From contig CAIMEY010000029.1 in assembly GCA_903840165.1 (NCBI GenBank), positions 62,001-126,000 on the forward strand: a DNA stretch of 64,000 nucleotides, given 5' to 3'. The translations under genes were made by a program, and so were the position numbers. The notes beneath the pieces are model-generated. The model worked only from the letters and a program-made list of their open reading frames with translations, was not told where the DNA came from and did not search any database. This DNA is from an uncultured Myxococcales bacterium. GTDB lineage: Bacteria; Myxococcota_A; UBA9042. The stretch's first letter is position 1, and the number at the start of each line of letters is the position of its first letter. Below are positions 20,701 through 29,670 of the stretch, one piece after another.

Positions 20701-21607
20701 CGAGGTGGGCATTGAGGCGCAGGTCGCCCTGGTGCGCACGGTGGATGAGGGGCGTCTACACGACCGTGTCGCATCTTTGGGCGTTTTCAACCATGCAATC
20801 GCGTACATCCCTGAGTTAGGTTGGTGGCTTGACGCTACCGCGCAGCGACACAGCCCGCTGGAACTACCAGCTGGCGACCGCGAGGGCATGGCGCTGCGGA
20901 TCGTGGGCCCCAAAGCCACAGCGCTGGCGCAGGTTGAGCGCTTGCCCCTGGGGCCGGCGACGTCGCACCAACGGCAGGAGACTGACCGGGTGCAAGTCCA
21001 TGCCGATGGCAGTGCCGACCTAACGATCCAATTGGATTTACAAGGATTACCTGCTGCTGACGTCCGCAGTCGCCTAGGTACGGCCCAGGCGCGCAAGGAG
21101 CACCTGGAACACGATCTGGTCGGGCGATATGCGGGCCTGCAAGTTCTTGATGTAACAACAGAAGGTATCGATCCTTTGGCTGACCATGTCCGCGTACGCA
21201 TCAAGGCCCATGTGCCGCAATGGGCCCAGCCGCGGGCCACGGGCTTGGTGTCGCGGCCCTTGCAGCCAGCAACGCCGTATTTACAAGGGATTGCGGCCGC
21301 CACTAAGCGCGTCCACCCCCTGGTTCTGGACCATGGTATGCAGGATGACCTGACGGTGGAAATCGTGCCGCCGCCGGGTTGGCAGGTCCAGCAGCAGCCG
21401 GCCGACGCCCAAGCGGAACAGGGGCCTCACCAATTTGCCAATCATTGCCAGATGCAGAGCTCCGCGCTGCGCTGCGAGTCTAAGGTTCGTATCGGCGAAC
21501 GGAGAATCGATCCCAAGGATTACAGTGGCTTTCGCGCTTGGCTTGGCAATGTCGACGCGGGCTTACGCGGCGAACTGCGCCTGATGCCGGCAGGAGGCAC
21601 GCCATGA
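17756..21607 (+). CDS. large TPR / DUF3857 / transglutaminase-like protein
   Basis: TPR-like N-terminal half; DUF3857-like beta region; transglutaminase core with Cys (RQFGDCKDKATLLVALL), His (FNHAIAYI) and Asp (WWLDATAQ); start uncertain (17723 or 17756). Confidence 0.78.
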   Translation: MDTRERQGQRARWPSIPLALLVFSPLRRLRTAWALVLLLGLGTPLPEAWAMAPSTEQQLLETLSQSLLRAKQPTAIAELLAAARLSGSLPPRMIIHNLLPVLNKWLADRRMANWPMTWTLRSFVQQWAARSGDAALEKRLSQDTADLRNWAWLGPFGDEQGSAFAHSGPVEARAAEPVRADQPVAGRNGPVLWQPVPADFVSPGQRIPLEELVERAADAVIYVQTWVKPGQPGPAQLRLGVDGRVRVWLDGRLVMQRDAKPELYGIDDQCPSLPMVDTAEVTLRAGWQRLLVKLAPAGPSLPLSAGFFDAKGAALSVESAALPPADASTPTNVDATAPKNQPAAQPAGVNPQSPSKAASPWPALVALAWHGWPMNSELSEQLLAATADDLPADPQLALGDAMLAGELGDRIDGLRRWALRLPDSAELLVAQAEALDQMGKTTQAHRLWHDWVEIHQQHPEDVSIHACSVRVALWNRLGADLAAAELLEKCGKRWPQSPAILQAQLRLAQAHDQLAQTAHWTDLLLQEEPGRLMRHMAHLQSLFHQSDDATLVAIAEGITKRFGQRSRAFEAVGQLFLAQDQPQAAAALLARIPESQVRASTLDLRGRVWARLGQTQAALTAWKAALAAAPARADVRTRLQLLRPAGDFYAWYQRDLLALVHKERSVPRKVPLEQRLRQTVLQVVGNGQQARYDAEINYFGPGTEPNHDVTIDYAPSVQRAEVLEAAVIRADGRVERNIAQEAEQVGDDESGMYFDLERIVLHFKGLKAGDSVIVQYSVRDLQPTAFGLVFGELLQLGDIFPIRETDIAVLLPENTPFYYEVHDPARPDQAPIVLQKRNLPRHEADRDDPGPWDQWRLQLGPQAGVTNEERMPGGTDSVAYLHMSSFADWPAAVQWYRTLMAEALPQPGSDVALHETALRLTQGLDSVEQKARALYNYTAAQVRYVGLEFGIHSLKPHAAREVMQRQFGDCKDKATLLVALLAEVGIEAQVALVRTVDEGRLHDRVASLGVFNHAIAYIPELGWWLDATAQRHSPLELPAGDREGMALRIVGPKATALAQVERLPLGPATSHQRQETDRVQVHADGSADLTIQLDLQGLPAADVRSRLGTAQARKEHLEHDLVGRYAGLQVLDVTTEGIDPLADHVRVRIKAHVPQWAQPRATGLVSRPLQPATPYLQGIAAATKRVHPLVLDHGMQDDLTVEIVPPPGWQVQQQPADAQAEQGPHQFANHCQMQSSALRCESKVRIGERRIDPKDYSGFRAWLGNVDAGLRGELRLMPAGGTP

Positions 21608-24600
21608 AACAGCCAGTGATTGAGCGCAATTGTCGAATTCGCGCGTTGCCTTGGGTGTGGGGCCTCCTGAGCCTGCAGATTGCCTGCTCGGCTCCGCTTG
21701 ATGTCCTTGATCGGCAAGTCGATGTGCCCCTAGCCCGTCGCCAAGCGGCCTCCTGGCAACAGGCCCCGGACACCGCGGCGGCCGGCCATCGGATGGCTGC
21801 GTGGCTCTGTCTGCTGCATGGCGAGGACTGCGGGCAAATTGCTGAACACGCTAAACAAGTTCCCTACGCCGCGGCCGAAGATGCGCTGCTACGCGCCCTT
21901 GCCCTGCAAGGTCAGCACGATGTCGCAGCGAGGGCCCAGGCATGGCTGGACGTCTTGGCCGTTCCGGCACCGGAGGCGGTCCATACAGTTGCGGCCCAAG
22001 CACTTGCACGCCTCGCTGTGCGGGACCGGTCTGCGGTGGTCCACGTGCTGCAAGCAAGGCACTCTGTGGTGCGAGACGCCCTGCAAGCACATGACTCTTT
22101 TGAACAATGGCGCAGATGGCAGGCCTTGGGCCCCCTGCTGACCCAAGCGGCGCACGCATCGCTGCCCGCAGTGCCGGCCGTGCAGTTGGATGTCCAGGTC
22201 TATCTTCCTGTTATTTCAAGGCGTCTACACACAGGTCTCCTGGACCTGCAGGTCAGCGCCGTGGACCCGCCCCTGGTCCCAACCGAGTCCGGCGGTCAAT
22301 GGTTGGCCCTGCCTCCCCTGAGTCAAGACGTGAGCACCACGCAACTGGGTGATCTTTATCCAATCCCGGTGCGCGACCCCGGCATTTGTGCGCTCAAGGT
22401 GCAACTACATCCGCCGCGACCAGGGGCCTACACCTTGGTGCTGCAGGCGCCGCGCGGCGTTCGGGCGTGGCTCGGCCAACAACCGTTGGAACTACAACGT
22501 GATGGTTCTACCCGGACCTGGAAGTCCGAACTGATGGTGGGCACAGACCCGGCCATTCTGCACCTGGCCGTAGCGGCCGCTTCATCCTCAGAATTGTTAA
22601 GCATTGCCGTTCTTCCTAGCCAATCCCGTCTGAGTCAAGGCACGCCGTGGGCCCAGACCCTGGCCGACCTGGTGCAAGCGCTGCGCGACCCAGATGGTCC
22701 AGCGAGGGGGCGGCTGGAGCGGGCGTTCACGGGGCCTGCCGCGGCCTTGGTGACCTTGGAAGTCGCGGATCCGGGCACGAGCGCGTCGGCACTGAGCGAT
22801 GCCGCAGACCGCGTTCTAGGGCTATTTCCCGCCCACATGGAGGCCCAGTTGACGCGAATTGCGCAAACGCGGGACGCCGGCAATCCGACGCTGGCGCTAC
22901 AAATGCTGCGCCAGCTGGGACCGGTGCTGCCTGCGCCGCCGGGACCACCGGAATTACGCATCGCAGTAGCTGAATCTCGCAGCGACCTGCTGATGGAACG
23001 CGCCCATGTGTTGCTGGCGGTGGGTCTGGCCGAAGAGGCGGCCCGCGTCGTCCGCCAAGCGTATGCAGCCCAACCGAATGATTGTGAAACCTTTTCTCTG
23101 GCGATGGCAGTCGGACAGGACAGCCTCGACCGTGCCCTGCTGCGCCATTTGCTGCAATCGCCACCGTCCTGCCCCGGTCAATCCCTTGTTTTAGCAAGGG
23201 GTTATGCGGCCATCGGTCAGCACGCCTTGGCCACAGCGCAGTTGCAGCGGGCCATGCGGCAGCCTTCGCTTGCGCGCGATGCCGTCCGTTTGTTGCAGGA
23301 GAACGCCGATGCGCTTGGTGAACCTGCACCGGCAATTCCGTCCTGGTTACAGGATGCTTCCGATCCGGCGTGGCGGGCGGCGCAGCAAGCAGCAGGGCGC
23401 CATGACCACCCGGCAGAGCACCGATATCTCAGCAAAATACTTAGCGATCCTGGCCAATCTCTGACCGCCAAACAAAGAGCGCTGCAAGCTGGAGCCCCGG
23501 CGCCATGGCAGCCCTTTGTGCGCAAGGGCGAGGAAATTGCGGCAAAGACCGATGATCCGCAGTTGATCCAAGGGGCTTCGACCGCATGGCTCCTCGACCA
23601 AGAACTGGTGGTGCTTCTGCGCGGTGGCGGGGCGATTCGTCGCGTTCACCAAGTCTTACGCGTGCTTGCCGACGAAGCGGCCGAAGGCGTCGGCGAGGTG
23701 CGGGTGGCCGAAGGGGCCGACCTCGAGATGGCGCGAACGCTGCTGCCGGACGGTTCGACCGTCCTGCCGGCAGAAACTGCGGACAAAGACACCATATCCC
23801 TACGCGCAGTTGCCGCCGGAACCTCCGTCGAATTCGCGCAAATTGCCTATGTTTCCGCAGATGATCCCGCCACGGGTGCCACACGATTGCCGAGCTTTGC
23901 CCTGCAAGCGGCGGACAGCCCGACCGTCCTGTCCGAATACATTGTCCTTGTTCCGCAAGGGGTTATACCCCAATGGAATGTCAGTGCGACAGCGCCAGCC
24001 GCGATTCGCAGCGAATTGCCGGGCTACACTGCCTATGTCTTTAGAAATCAGAATGTTCCTCGGGGCCACAATGAGCCGCGGGCGGTACGTCCGGAGACAG
24101 CCCTACCTTCGGTCCGGGTCACGGCGCAAGCGGATTTGCAATCTATTTTAGGGCCTTGGGCAGAGGCGCTGGCCTCCGCAGAGCAGATTCGCGATGCCGA
24201 CCTTGACCGCTGGGAGGCCTTTGCCCGCCGCCAACCGCCCGGGACCAGTCGCTGGCAGGCCGTTGCTCAGCGAATTGCTCAAGCGATCCAGCAGGGTCCA
24301 GAAGGTGGGCCTCCGGGGCGGCCCGATCAAACCCTGCAGAATCAGAAGGGAGACCGCGCTGCCCTGCTTTACGCGCTGGCCCGCCGCCTTGGTGAGGACG
24401 CGTGCTTGGTGCGGGTTCTACCATTGGCGCGAACGCCCGCACAAAAGCCTGAAGATCCAGATGATTGGGCGATGCAAGTCGTGCAGATTCGCCCGACCCA
24501 GGCGTCGGCGCCGACCGAGCCGCACAAAGATACGCCGACCGAGCCGCACAAAGATACACAGAAGGACCCGCACAGCGCCCAGCCCACAGGCGCTCAACTG

Positions 24601-25368
24601 CCTGATATTTGGTATGATCCTGGGCTCGAGAATGGCATCATCAACCACTTGCGCGCGGGACTTCGTGGCCGGCAGGGGCTCCAAGTGGGCTGCAAGGCGC
24701 TCAATCCCCACATCACGCTACCGCGTCTGGGGGATGGCCGGGATCTGCGTACGATTACAGGGGATTTGACATGGAATGCCGACGGCTCTGTGCAGGGCGT
24801 CGTGCGGGAAGTCCTATCGGGCTCTTTGGCTGCGCTGTTGCGGACTTGGCTGGTGGGTGCCAACGAACAGACTCAGGCTGAAGTGCTACAAAACTTAGTC
24901 GGTTCAAGTTATTCCGGCTTAACCGTACTGTGGCAGGAAATTCATGGGCTCAGCGGCGGGTCCGACGACACGCCCGTGACCTTGGCGTATACCGTGCAGG
25001 GTACAGCCTCGAAATCACGAGAAAATGCCCTAGACCTAGCCCTATACCCGGAAATGCTGGGGCAGACCTATGCAGGCCTGCACGAGCGGAGCACAGCCCT
25101 CTTGTTTAGTCATTCCCTGGATTTACGGGTCGAACTGCGGGTCCATGGACCTGCGACGCAGCACCTACTGGCGCCGGCAGCGGTCCATGTCGACCACCCG
25201 CTGATCCACTATGACTGCGAATCTACTGTAGAAAATAGTTCTGTTACCTTGCGCAAACGGGCCACGGCGACGCCAGCGGTGGTAGAACCTTCCCAATATC
25301 AAGGGCTTGCTATCTTGCTGCGCCAGACCGATGCCGCCGACGCCGTGCGATTGACGCGCGGGCCTTAG
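21604..25368 (+). CDS. large lipoprotein, DUF3857/transglutaminase-like paralogue with degenerate catalytic core
   Basis: ATGA overlap with upstream gene; lipobox-like LQIACS; DUF3857-like LVVLLRGGGAIRRVHQVLRVLADEAAEGVGEV; region equivalent to transglutaminase core reads QNQKGDRAALLYALARRLG. Confidence 0.65.
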   Translation: MKQPVIERNCRIRALPWVWGLLSLQIACSAPLDVLDRQVDVPLARRQAASWQQAPDTAAAGHRMAAWLCLLHGEDCGQIAEHAKQVPYAAAEDALLRALALQGQHDVAARAQAWLDVLAVPAPEAVHTVAAQALARLAVRDRSAVVHVLQARHSVVRDALQAHDSFEQWRRWQALGPLLTQAAHASLPAVPAVQLDVQVYLPVISRRLHTGLLDLQVSAVDPPLVPTESGGQWLALPPLSQDVSTTQLGDLYPIPVRDPGICALKVQLHPPRPGAYTLVLQAPRGVRAWLGQQPLELQRDGSTRTWKSELMVGTDPAILHLAVAAASSSELLSIAVLPSQSRLSQGTPWAQTLADLVQALRDPDGPARGRLERAFTGPAAALVTLEVADPGTSASALSDAADRVLGLFPAHMEAQLTRIAQTRDAGNPTLALQMLRQLGPVLPAPPGPPELRIAVAESRSDLLMERAHVLLAVGLAEEAARVVRQAYAAQPNDCETFSLAMAVGQDSLDRALLRHLLQSPPSCPGQSLVLARGYAAIGQHALATAQLQRAMRQPSLARDAVRLLQENADALGEPAPAIPSWLQDASDPAWRAAQQAAGRHDHPAEHRYLSKILSDPGQSLTAKQRALQAGAPAPWQPFVRKGEEIAAKTDDPQLIQGASTAWLLDQELVVLLRGGGAIRRVHQVLRVLADEAAEGVGEVRVAEGADLEMARTLLPDGSTVLPAETADKDTISLRAVAAGTSVEFAQIAYVSADDPATGATRLPSFALQAADSPTVLSEYIVLVPQGVIPQWNVSATAPAAIRSELPGYTAYVFRNQNVPRGHNEPRAVRPETALPSVRVTAQADLQSILGPWAEALASAEQIRDADLDRWEAFARRQPPGTSRWQAVAQRIAQAIQQGPEGGPPGRPDQTLQNQKGDRAALLYALARRLGEDACLVRVLPLARTPAQKPEDPDDWAMQVVQIRPTQASAPTEPHKDTPTEPHKDTQKDPHSAQPTGAQLPDIWYDPGLENGIINHLRAGLRGRQGLQVGCKALNPHITLPRLGDGRDLRTITGDLTWNADGSVQGVVREVLSGSLAALLRTWLVGANEQTQAEVLQNLVGSSYSGLTVLWQEIHGLSGGSDDTPVTLAYTVQGTASKSRENALDLALYPEMLGQTYAGLHERSTALLFSHSLDLRVELRVHGPATQHLLAPAAVHVDHPLIHYDCESTVENSSVTLRKRATATPAVVEPSQYQGLAILLRQTDAADAVRLTRGP
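24510..24557. repeat. perfect 24-bp tandem duplication encoding PTEPHKDT x2
   Basis: gccgaccgagccgcacaaagatac repeated exactly twice. Confidence 0.9.
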
Positions 25369-25410
25369 TCGGCTGCTACGGAACGCTGGGGCGCGAAAAG
25401 CAGTAAATGC

Positions 25411-27096
25411 CTAGGATTCCAGATTCTTGGCCAGTTGATGCAATACCTTCGCGGCTTCGCCCGCAGCTTGAACCCGGTTCTGAAGCAGAGTCTGGGTCGC
25501 TGAGGCGGCGCTGACAGCATTAGCCAATTCCATTTTCTTTTCAGCCACTTCTGCTGCAAGCCTTGCGCAATCGGCCCGCAATTGGCTGGCTTCCGCTTGC
25601 GCTGCACTCACGCGCGCCCCTTCCTGGGCCAAAGCTGCTGCTGCCGCGTGATTTTGGGCCTGCAATTGCGCAACTTGTTCACGGAGTTGAATGGCCTCGA
25701 GCGCTGCTTCTGGCCGGTGCAAGTCCTGCAAGCGGTTGACTTCACTGCGCAGTTGCTCATTCTCACCCTCAAGCCGATCGGCCACGGACGAGACTTCTTG
25801 CAATTTCTCCATAAATCCGCTAAGTTCAGACAGCATCGCCGTCGCGCCACTGGTCGGACGATTGCGGGCCGGCAGGGGCGAAGCGGCCTGGACTTCGGCT
25901 GCTGGCGCAACGACGACCGCAGCCTGAGCAACGGGCGTGGGAGTCGCCGCAACCGGAGTCGGAGCCGGAGCTGGAGTCGGAGCTGGAGTCGGAGCTGGAG
26001 TCGGCGCTGGAGTCGGAGTCGCTGCAACCACTGGCGGAGCAACCGCGGCCGGCGCAACCGCAGGCTCAGCGGTTGGTTCTGTCGGCAATTCCTCATCCTC
26101 TTCAAGAACTTCTAGCAATTCCTCTGCGAGTTCTTCAGAAGCGGTGGGCGGGGCCTCTGGCGCAGTGATCGCCACGGGTTCAGCGGCAGTTGCAACGAGT
26201 TCCGCGTCGAATTCCTCGACCAAATCATCCATTTCCAGCACTTCCTCAAGTTCGGTCGCCACGGCCGGGCTGGCTGGGGATGGCGCGGAATCACCTTCAG
26301 ATTCTGCCTGCAATTCTTCAACAAGCTCAATGGAATCGAGGTCTTCCAGGGCCTCAGAGCTATCTAGGCTTTCGACTTCAGCAAGATCGACCGGCTCAAG
26401 TTCCTCGACTAGGTCATCGATGGATAGCTCCAAGGTGGAACCCGACAACTCCATGAGTTCACTAGCAGAAATCTCCGAGTCTTCGTCATCCTCGATGAGG
26501 TCATCCTCCAGAATTTCGGCATCCTCAAGGTCTTCACTGCCCAAGGCGTGCGCCTGATCCGAGTCAAAGGCTGCACCATCAAAGGCACCGAGCAGGTCGC
26601 CCGGCGTCGGTGGCGGCTGATCGGTGCCGTCGTCGAGCTCAAGGATGCTCATCTCGCGCGTGGCGTCCTCGTTGCCCAGAGCAGCCAGAGCATCCATCGG
26701 AATTTCATCAAGATCTTCGGTCATTGCCCGGCTCTTGCCGGTCCAGAGTTCCTCGGCCATGGGCACCAAGTCTTTGCCGATCCGCGACTGCACCAAGTAA
26801 CGATCCGCTGTAATTTTGCCCTTTTGGTGGCGTTTGACTTCGTCACGCTGGTCGTCGCGGTAGACCACCAGCAGCTTGGGATCGGTTTGGCCTTCGCGGC
26901 GCAACGTCGACACCATGGCCAAGCTCCGCCTCAGCGTCGGGCCAAAAACCACAAGCGCGACCTTATGTTCCGTCAGGGCGCGCATGGCCTCGTCGATGGT
27001 GCCAACAACCACCTGGGGCGCAGAAATCGCTTGCTGCAAGGCGCGTTCCAGGATCTTGGTGCCACCCACCAGCAGGACAACGGATTCGGTCGACAT
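25411..27096 (-). CDS. pseudo-receiver-like domain + acidic linker + Pro/Ala/Thr repeats + coiled coil protein
   Basis: N-terminal alternating alpha/beta region (ESVVLLVGGTKILERALQQAI...KVALVVFGPTLRRSLAMV...KLLVVYRDDQ); Glu/Asp-rich middle; PTPA repeats; C-terminal heptad-like coiled coil; ATG at 27096. Confidence 0.7.
   Translation of the reverse strand: MSTESVVLLVGGTKILERALQQAISAPQVVVGTIDEAMRALTEHKVALVVFGPTLRRSLAMVSTLRREGQTDPKLLVVYRDDQRDEVKRHQKGKITADRYLVQSRIGKDLVPMAEELWTGKSRAMTEDLDEIPMDALAALGNEDATREMSILELDDGTDQPPPTPGDLLGAFDGAAFDSDQAHALGSEDLEDAEILEDDLIEDDEDSEISASELMELSGSTLELSIDDLVEELEPVDLAEVESLDSSEALEDLDSIELVEELQAESEGDSAPSPASPAVATELEEVLEMDDLVEEFDAELVATAAEPVAITAPEAPPTASEELAEELLEVLEEDEELPTEPTAEPAVAPAAVAPPVVAATPTPAPTPAPTPAPTPAPAPTPVAATPTPVAQAAVVVAPAAEVQAASPLPARNRPTSGATAMLSELSGFMEKLQEVSSVADRLEGENEQLRSEVNRLQDLHRPEAALEAIQLREQVAQLQAQNHAAAAALAQEGARVSAAQAEASQLRADCARLAAEVAEKKMELANAVSAASATQTLLQNRVQAAGEAAKVLHQLAKNLES
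25954..26020. repeat. 12-bp tandem repeat (GGAGCTGGAGTC-type) encoding (Pro-Thr-Pro-Ala)n on the minus strand
   Basis: read directly from sequence within the linker of the minus-strand CDS. Confidence 0.85.
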
Positions 27097-27496
27097 CGGC
27101 AACTCCACACGCGCAAGGCGAGGCACGGCAGGCGGCTGGTCGGCGAGCCCCAAGTCCTTGACGCAGTTGCGCAAAGGGTCGGGATCGGCGGGCCATGGCC
27201 GCAACGGTGAACCCGCAGCAGCGGGCTGGGAGGGCTCTATACCCTCTTGAAATATAAAGAGAACGCGGCACAGACAACCCGCAACGAGCTGGGAGCTGCG
27301 CCTCCTAGTGTCCTGCGACTGGGCCGGTGCGGTCAAGCGGGACCTCATTGCCTGGGCCCGATCGCTGCCTTGCCGGTCCAATTGTTTGAATAGACAATCT
27401 TTTTATCAACATCGCGGTGAATTGACCGCCGAGTTCCTGCAGAGTCGCCCCGGGCACACTTGCCAACGGCGCCTCGCTTGGGCGACCCTTGGAGTC

Positions 27497-28267
27497 ATGA
27501 AGACGCTCGCTCACTGGCAGTTACCGCTGTTTCCCCTTGTTTTCCTTAGCATTGTATCGCTATGCCCGGCCTGTGGTAGTAGGCAGAAGGTAGCGGACAA
27601 GACTGCCATCGGTGTTGAGGTGCCCCCAGAAGCCGGTGCCGACCAAGGGGAGACCACGCCCCAAGGCAAAGTCAGCATTACGGATGCGGAAATGAAGGCG
27701 GCGGCCAAGGCGGCCAAGCGCGCGCAGCGGTTGAGGCAACGTCCGGCTTCGTCTTCGGCCAATCAGGCCGGTCGCCGCGGGATGGCGGCGCCCAAGACGG
27801 CACCCGAAGAGCCTGATGATCCAGCAGATCCGGCGGAAACCAAGGCGAGCAACCTGCCGCCGGAGGAAGAGGATTTGCCGCGCGATCCCAGTCCGCCGAG
27901 CCATGTGCCCGCGCCTGCTGACGTCGCTTCTGCGCCGCCTGTGGCCGAGTGTCAGCCAAGTGGTCTTTGCGCCGTGGTTTTGCACGCGGGAACGGGGGCC
28001 ATTCACCCCACACCGGGGTCCAAGGTCGTCGTGCACTATTCGGGTTGGACGACAAATGGTAAAATGTTTGATAGTTCCGTGGTTCGCGGTGTTCCGCTGC
28101 GGATAGGCCTGGGCAACGTCATCCCAGGCTGGCGCGAAGGCGTGATGCACATGGTCGTCGGCGAGAAACGCCGCTTGTGGATTCCGGAAAAGCTGGCCTA
28201 TGCCGGTCGAGCGGGTGCCCCAGCGGGTCCCTTGGTCTTTGACGTGGAGTTGCTGAGAATCGAATAG
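27497..28267 (+). CDS. FKBP-type peptidyl-prolyl cis-trans isomerase, exported/lipoprotein
   Basis: AIHPTPGSKVVVHYSGWTTNGKMFDSSVVRGVPLRIGLGNVIPGWREGVMHMVVGEKRRLWIPEKLAYAGRAGAPAGPLVFDVELLRIE; lipobox-like CPACGS. Confidence 0.93.
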   Translation: MKTLAHWQLPLFPLVFLSIVSLCPACGSRQKVADKTAIGVEVPPEAGADQGETTPQGKVSITDAEMKAAAKAAKRAQRLRQRPASSSANQAGRRGMAAPKTAPEEPDDPADPAETKASNLPPEEEDLPRDPSPPSHVPAPADVASAPPVAECQPSGLCAVVLHAGTGAIHPTPGSKVVVHYSGWTTNGKMFDSSVVRGVPLRIGLGNVIPGWREGVMHMVVGEKRRLWIPEKLAYAGRAGAPAGPLVFDVELLRIE

Positions 28268-28351
28268 CTCTGGGCGACGAGCGTGCGGTTTGTCCTTGAA
28301 AACGAAGGATTTTACCTGCATAGCGAGCACCAGCGGCACAGGAGCCATGCC

Positions 28352-29668
28352 ATGCGCTGTTCTAGCGTCTGCCCGCGCACAGGGCGTGCGAACGACCGAT
28401 CCCCGCCAACCCTAAGTAAATACCGGGGATTCTTAGCCAGTAACTACCTTGGCTTGGGGCTATTGATCACCGTGTGGCTGGGCGCGTGCGGCAATTCGAC
28501 GACGCCAACGGCCTCGCTGAGCACGCAGGGAAAGGCGGACTCCGTCAATTCTTTGGAAACAGGCGACAATTCAAGTGACGCCAATGCAACCGATGTCCCC
28601 TCGACCGCCGACACCGGCTCTTCCGGCGAGGACGCCACGGGTGACCAGGCGACGGCAGACGCAACCATTGAAAATAACGAAATAGATGTCGCTGCTGAGG
28701 ATATCCCGGCCGATGGACAGGACGCGGACCTGGACGCCAGCCAGCCCCCGGTCGATGCCCTGGACCCACAGGATGGGACTGACGTAACCTCGCTTAATGA
28801 CGCCGCAATCGACACCACGGCCGACGTTGTTGGCCCTGCGGACGTGCCTGCCTGGGACGCCGGCCCCGCCGATGTAGTCGTCGACGCTGGCCCGGCCGCG
28901 TTGGGGCCCCTTACCGCGCCACTGCAGACGGCCGATGACGTTGCCAATCTTGTGCGCGCCCACCTGGTTGTGGCCGATGGCGTGCGCACCGTCGTCGAAA
29001 AGCAATATAGCAAAGGCAACGGCAACTGCCCAGGTTTCATGACAAAATTGGCGGACACCTATCTGGACGACTGGATCAACGCCTGCACGGTGACCAAGGA
29101 CAGCTATATCGTTGATGTCATGGGAAGTTGGCAGCTCAACTACACCGATCCGTGCGTCGCCGCGGCCCACCACCTGTATACGCTCAAGACGACGGGCGCG
29201 ACCTTCAAGGGCAAAGACAATGGCGTCAATGCGGATTTGGCGTTTGACGTGGCGATGAACGTCGACGCCAGCGACGCCGGCGTGGTCTACACGTGGCAAG
29301 GCAAAGCACAATTCAAAAAGTTGCCCAGCACTTGGCTACCCGACACGGCGGGCGTCCTGGCTGGCCACGTGATCACGGGCGTGAGCGCCCAGCGCCAGGG
29401 CAGCCTCAGCGGCGGCACAACCCTGAGTGGCTGGGTGGACATTGATGGGAAAGCTGGTCAATTCTTTACAGATCAGCCGATCATCTGGGCCGGCCCTGCG
29501 TGTGCCAACCCCGCAAGCGGCGTTCTGCGCATTCAAGGCCAAAGCACTGTTGTGATTACGTTTGCTGCCGGCAGCACCTGCGCCAAGCCAACCTGGACGC
29601 GCGATGGCCTAGCCCAAGGCGACCTCAGCCTTCAGTGGGCCGCATGGCCAAGCCATTGCAATAACTAG
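28352..29668 (+). CDS. lipoprotein of unknown function with Asp/Ala/Thr-rich linker
   Basis: ITVWLGACGNSTTP lipobox; long low-complexity linker before a globular C-terminal part; start uncertain. Confidence 0.65.
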   Translation: MRCSSVCPRTGRANDRSPPTLSKYRGFLASNYLGLGLLITVWLGACGNSTTPTASLSTQGKADSVNSLETGDNSSDANATDVPSTADTGSSGEDATGDQATADATIENNEIDVAAEDIPADGQDADLDASQPPVDALDPQDGTDVTSLNDAAIDTTADVVGPADVPAWDAGPADVVVDAGPAALGPLTAPLQTADDVANLVRAHLVVADGVRTVVEKQYSKGNGNCPGFMTKLADTYLDDWINACTVTKDSYIVDVMGSWQLNYTDPCVAAAHHLYTLKTTGATFKGKDNGVNADLAFDVAMNVDASDAGVVYTWQGKAQFKKLPSTWLPDTAGVLAGHVITGVSAQRQGSLSGGTTLSGWVDIDGKAGQFFTDQPIIWAGPACANPASGVLRIQGQSTVVITFAAGSTCAKPTWTRDGLAQGDLSLQWAAWPSHCNN

Positions 29669-29670
29669 CT

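Noticed and set aside
25937-26557. 206-aa plus-strand Ser/Gly-rich ORF
   Set aside because: Low-complexity mirror of the acidic/PTPA region of the minus-strand CDS.
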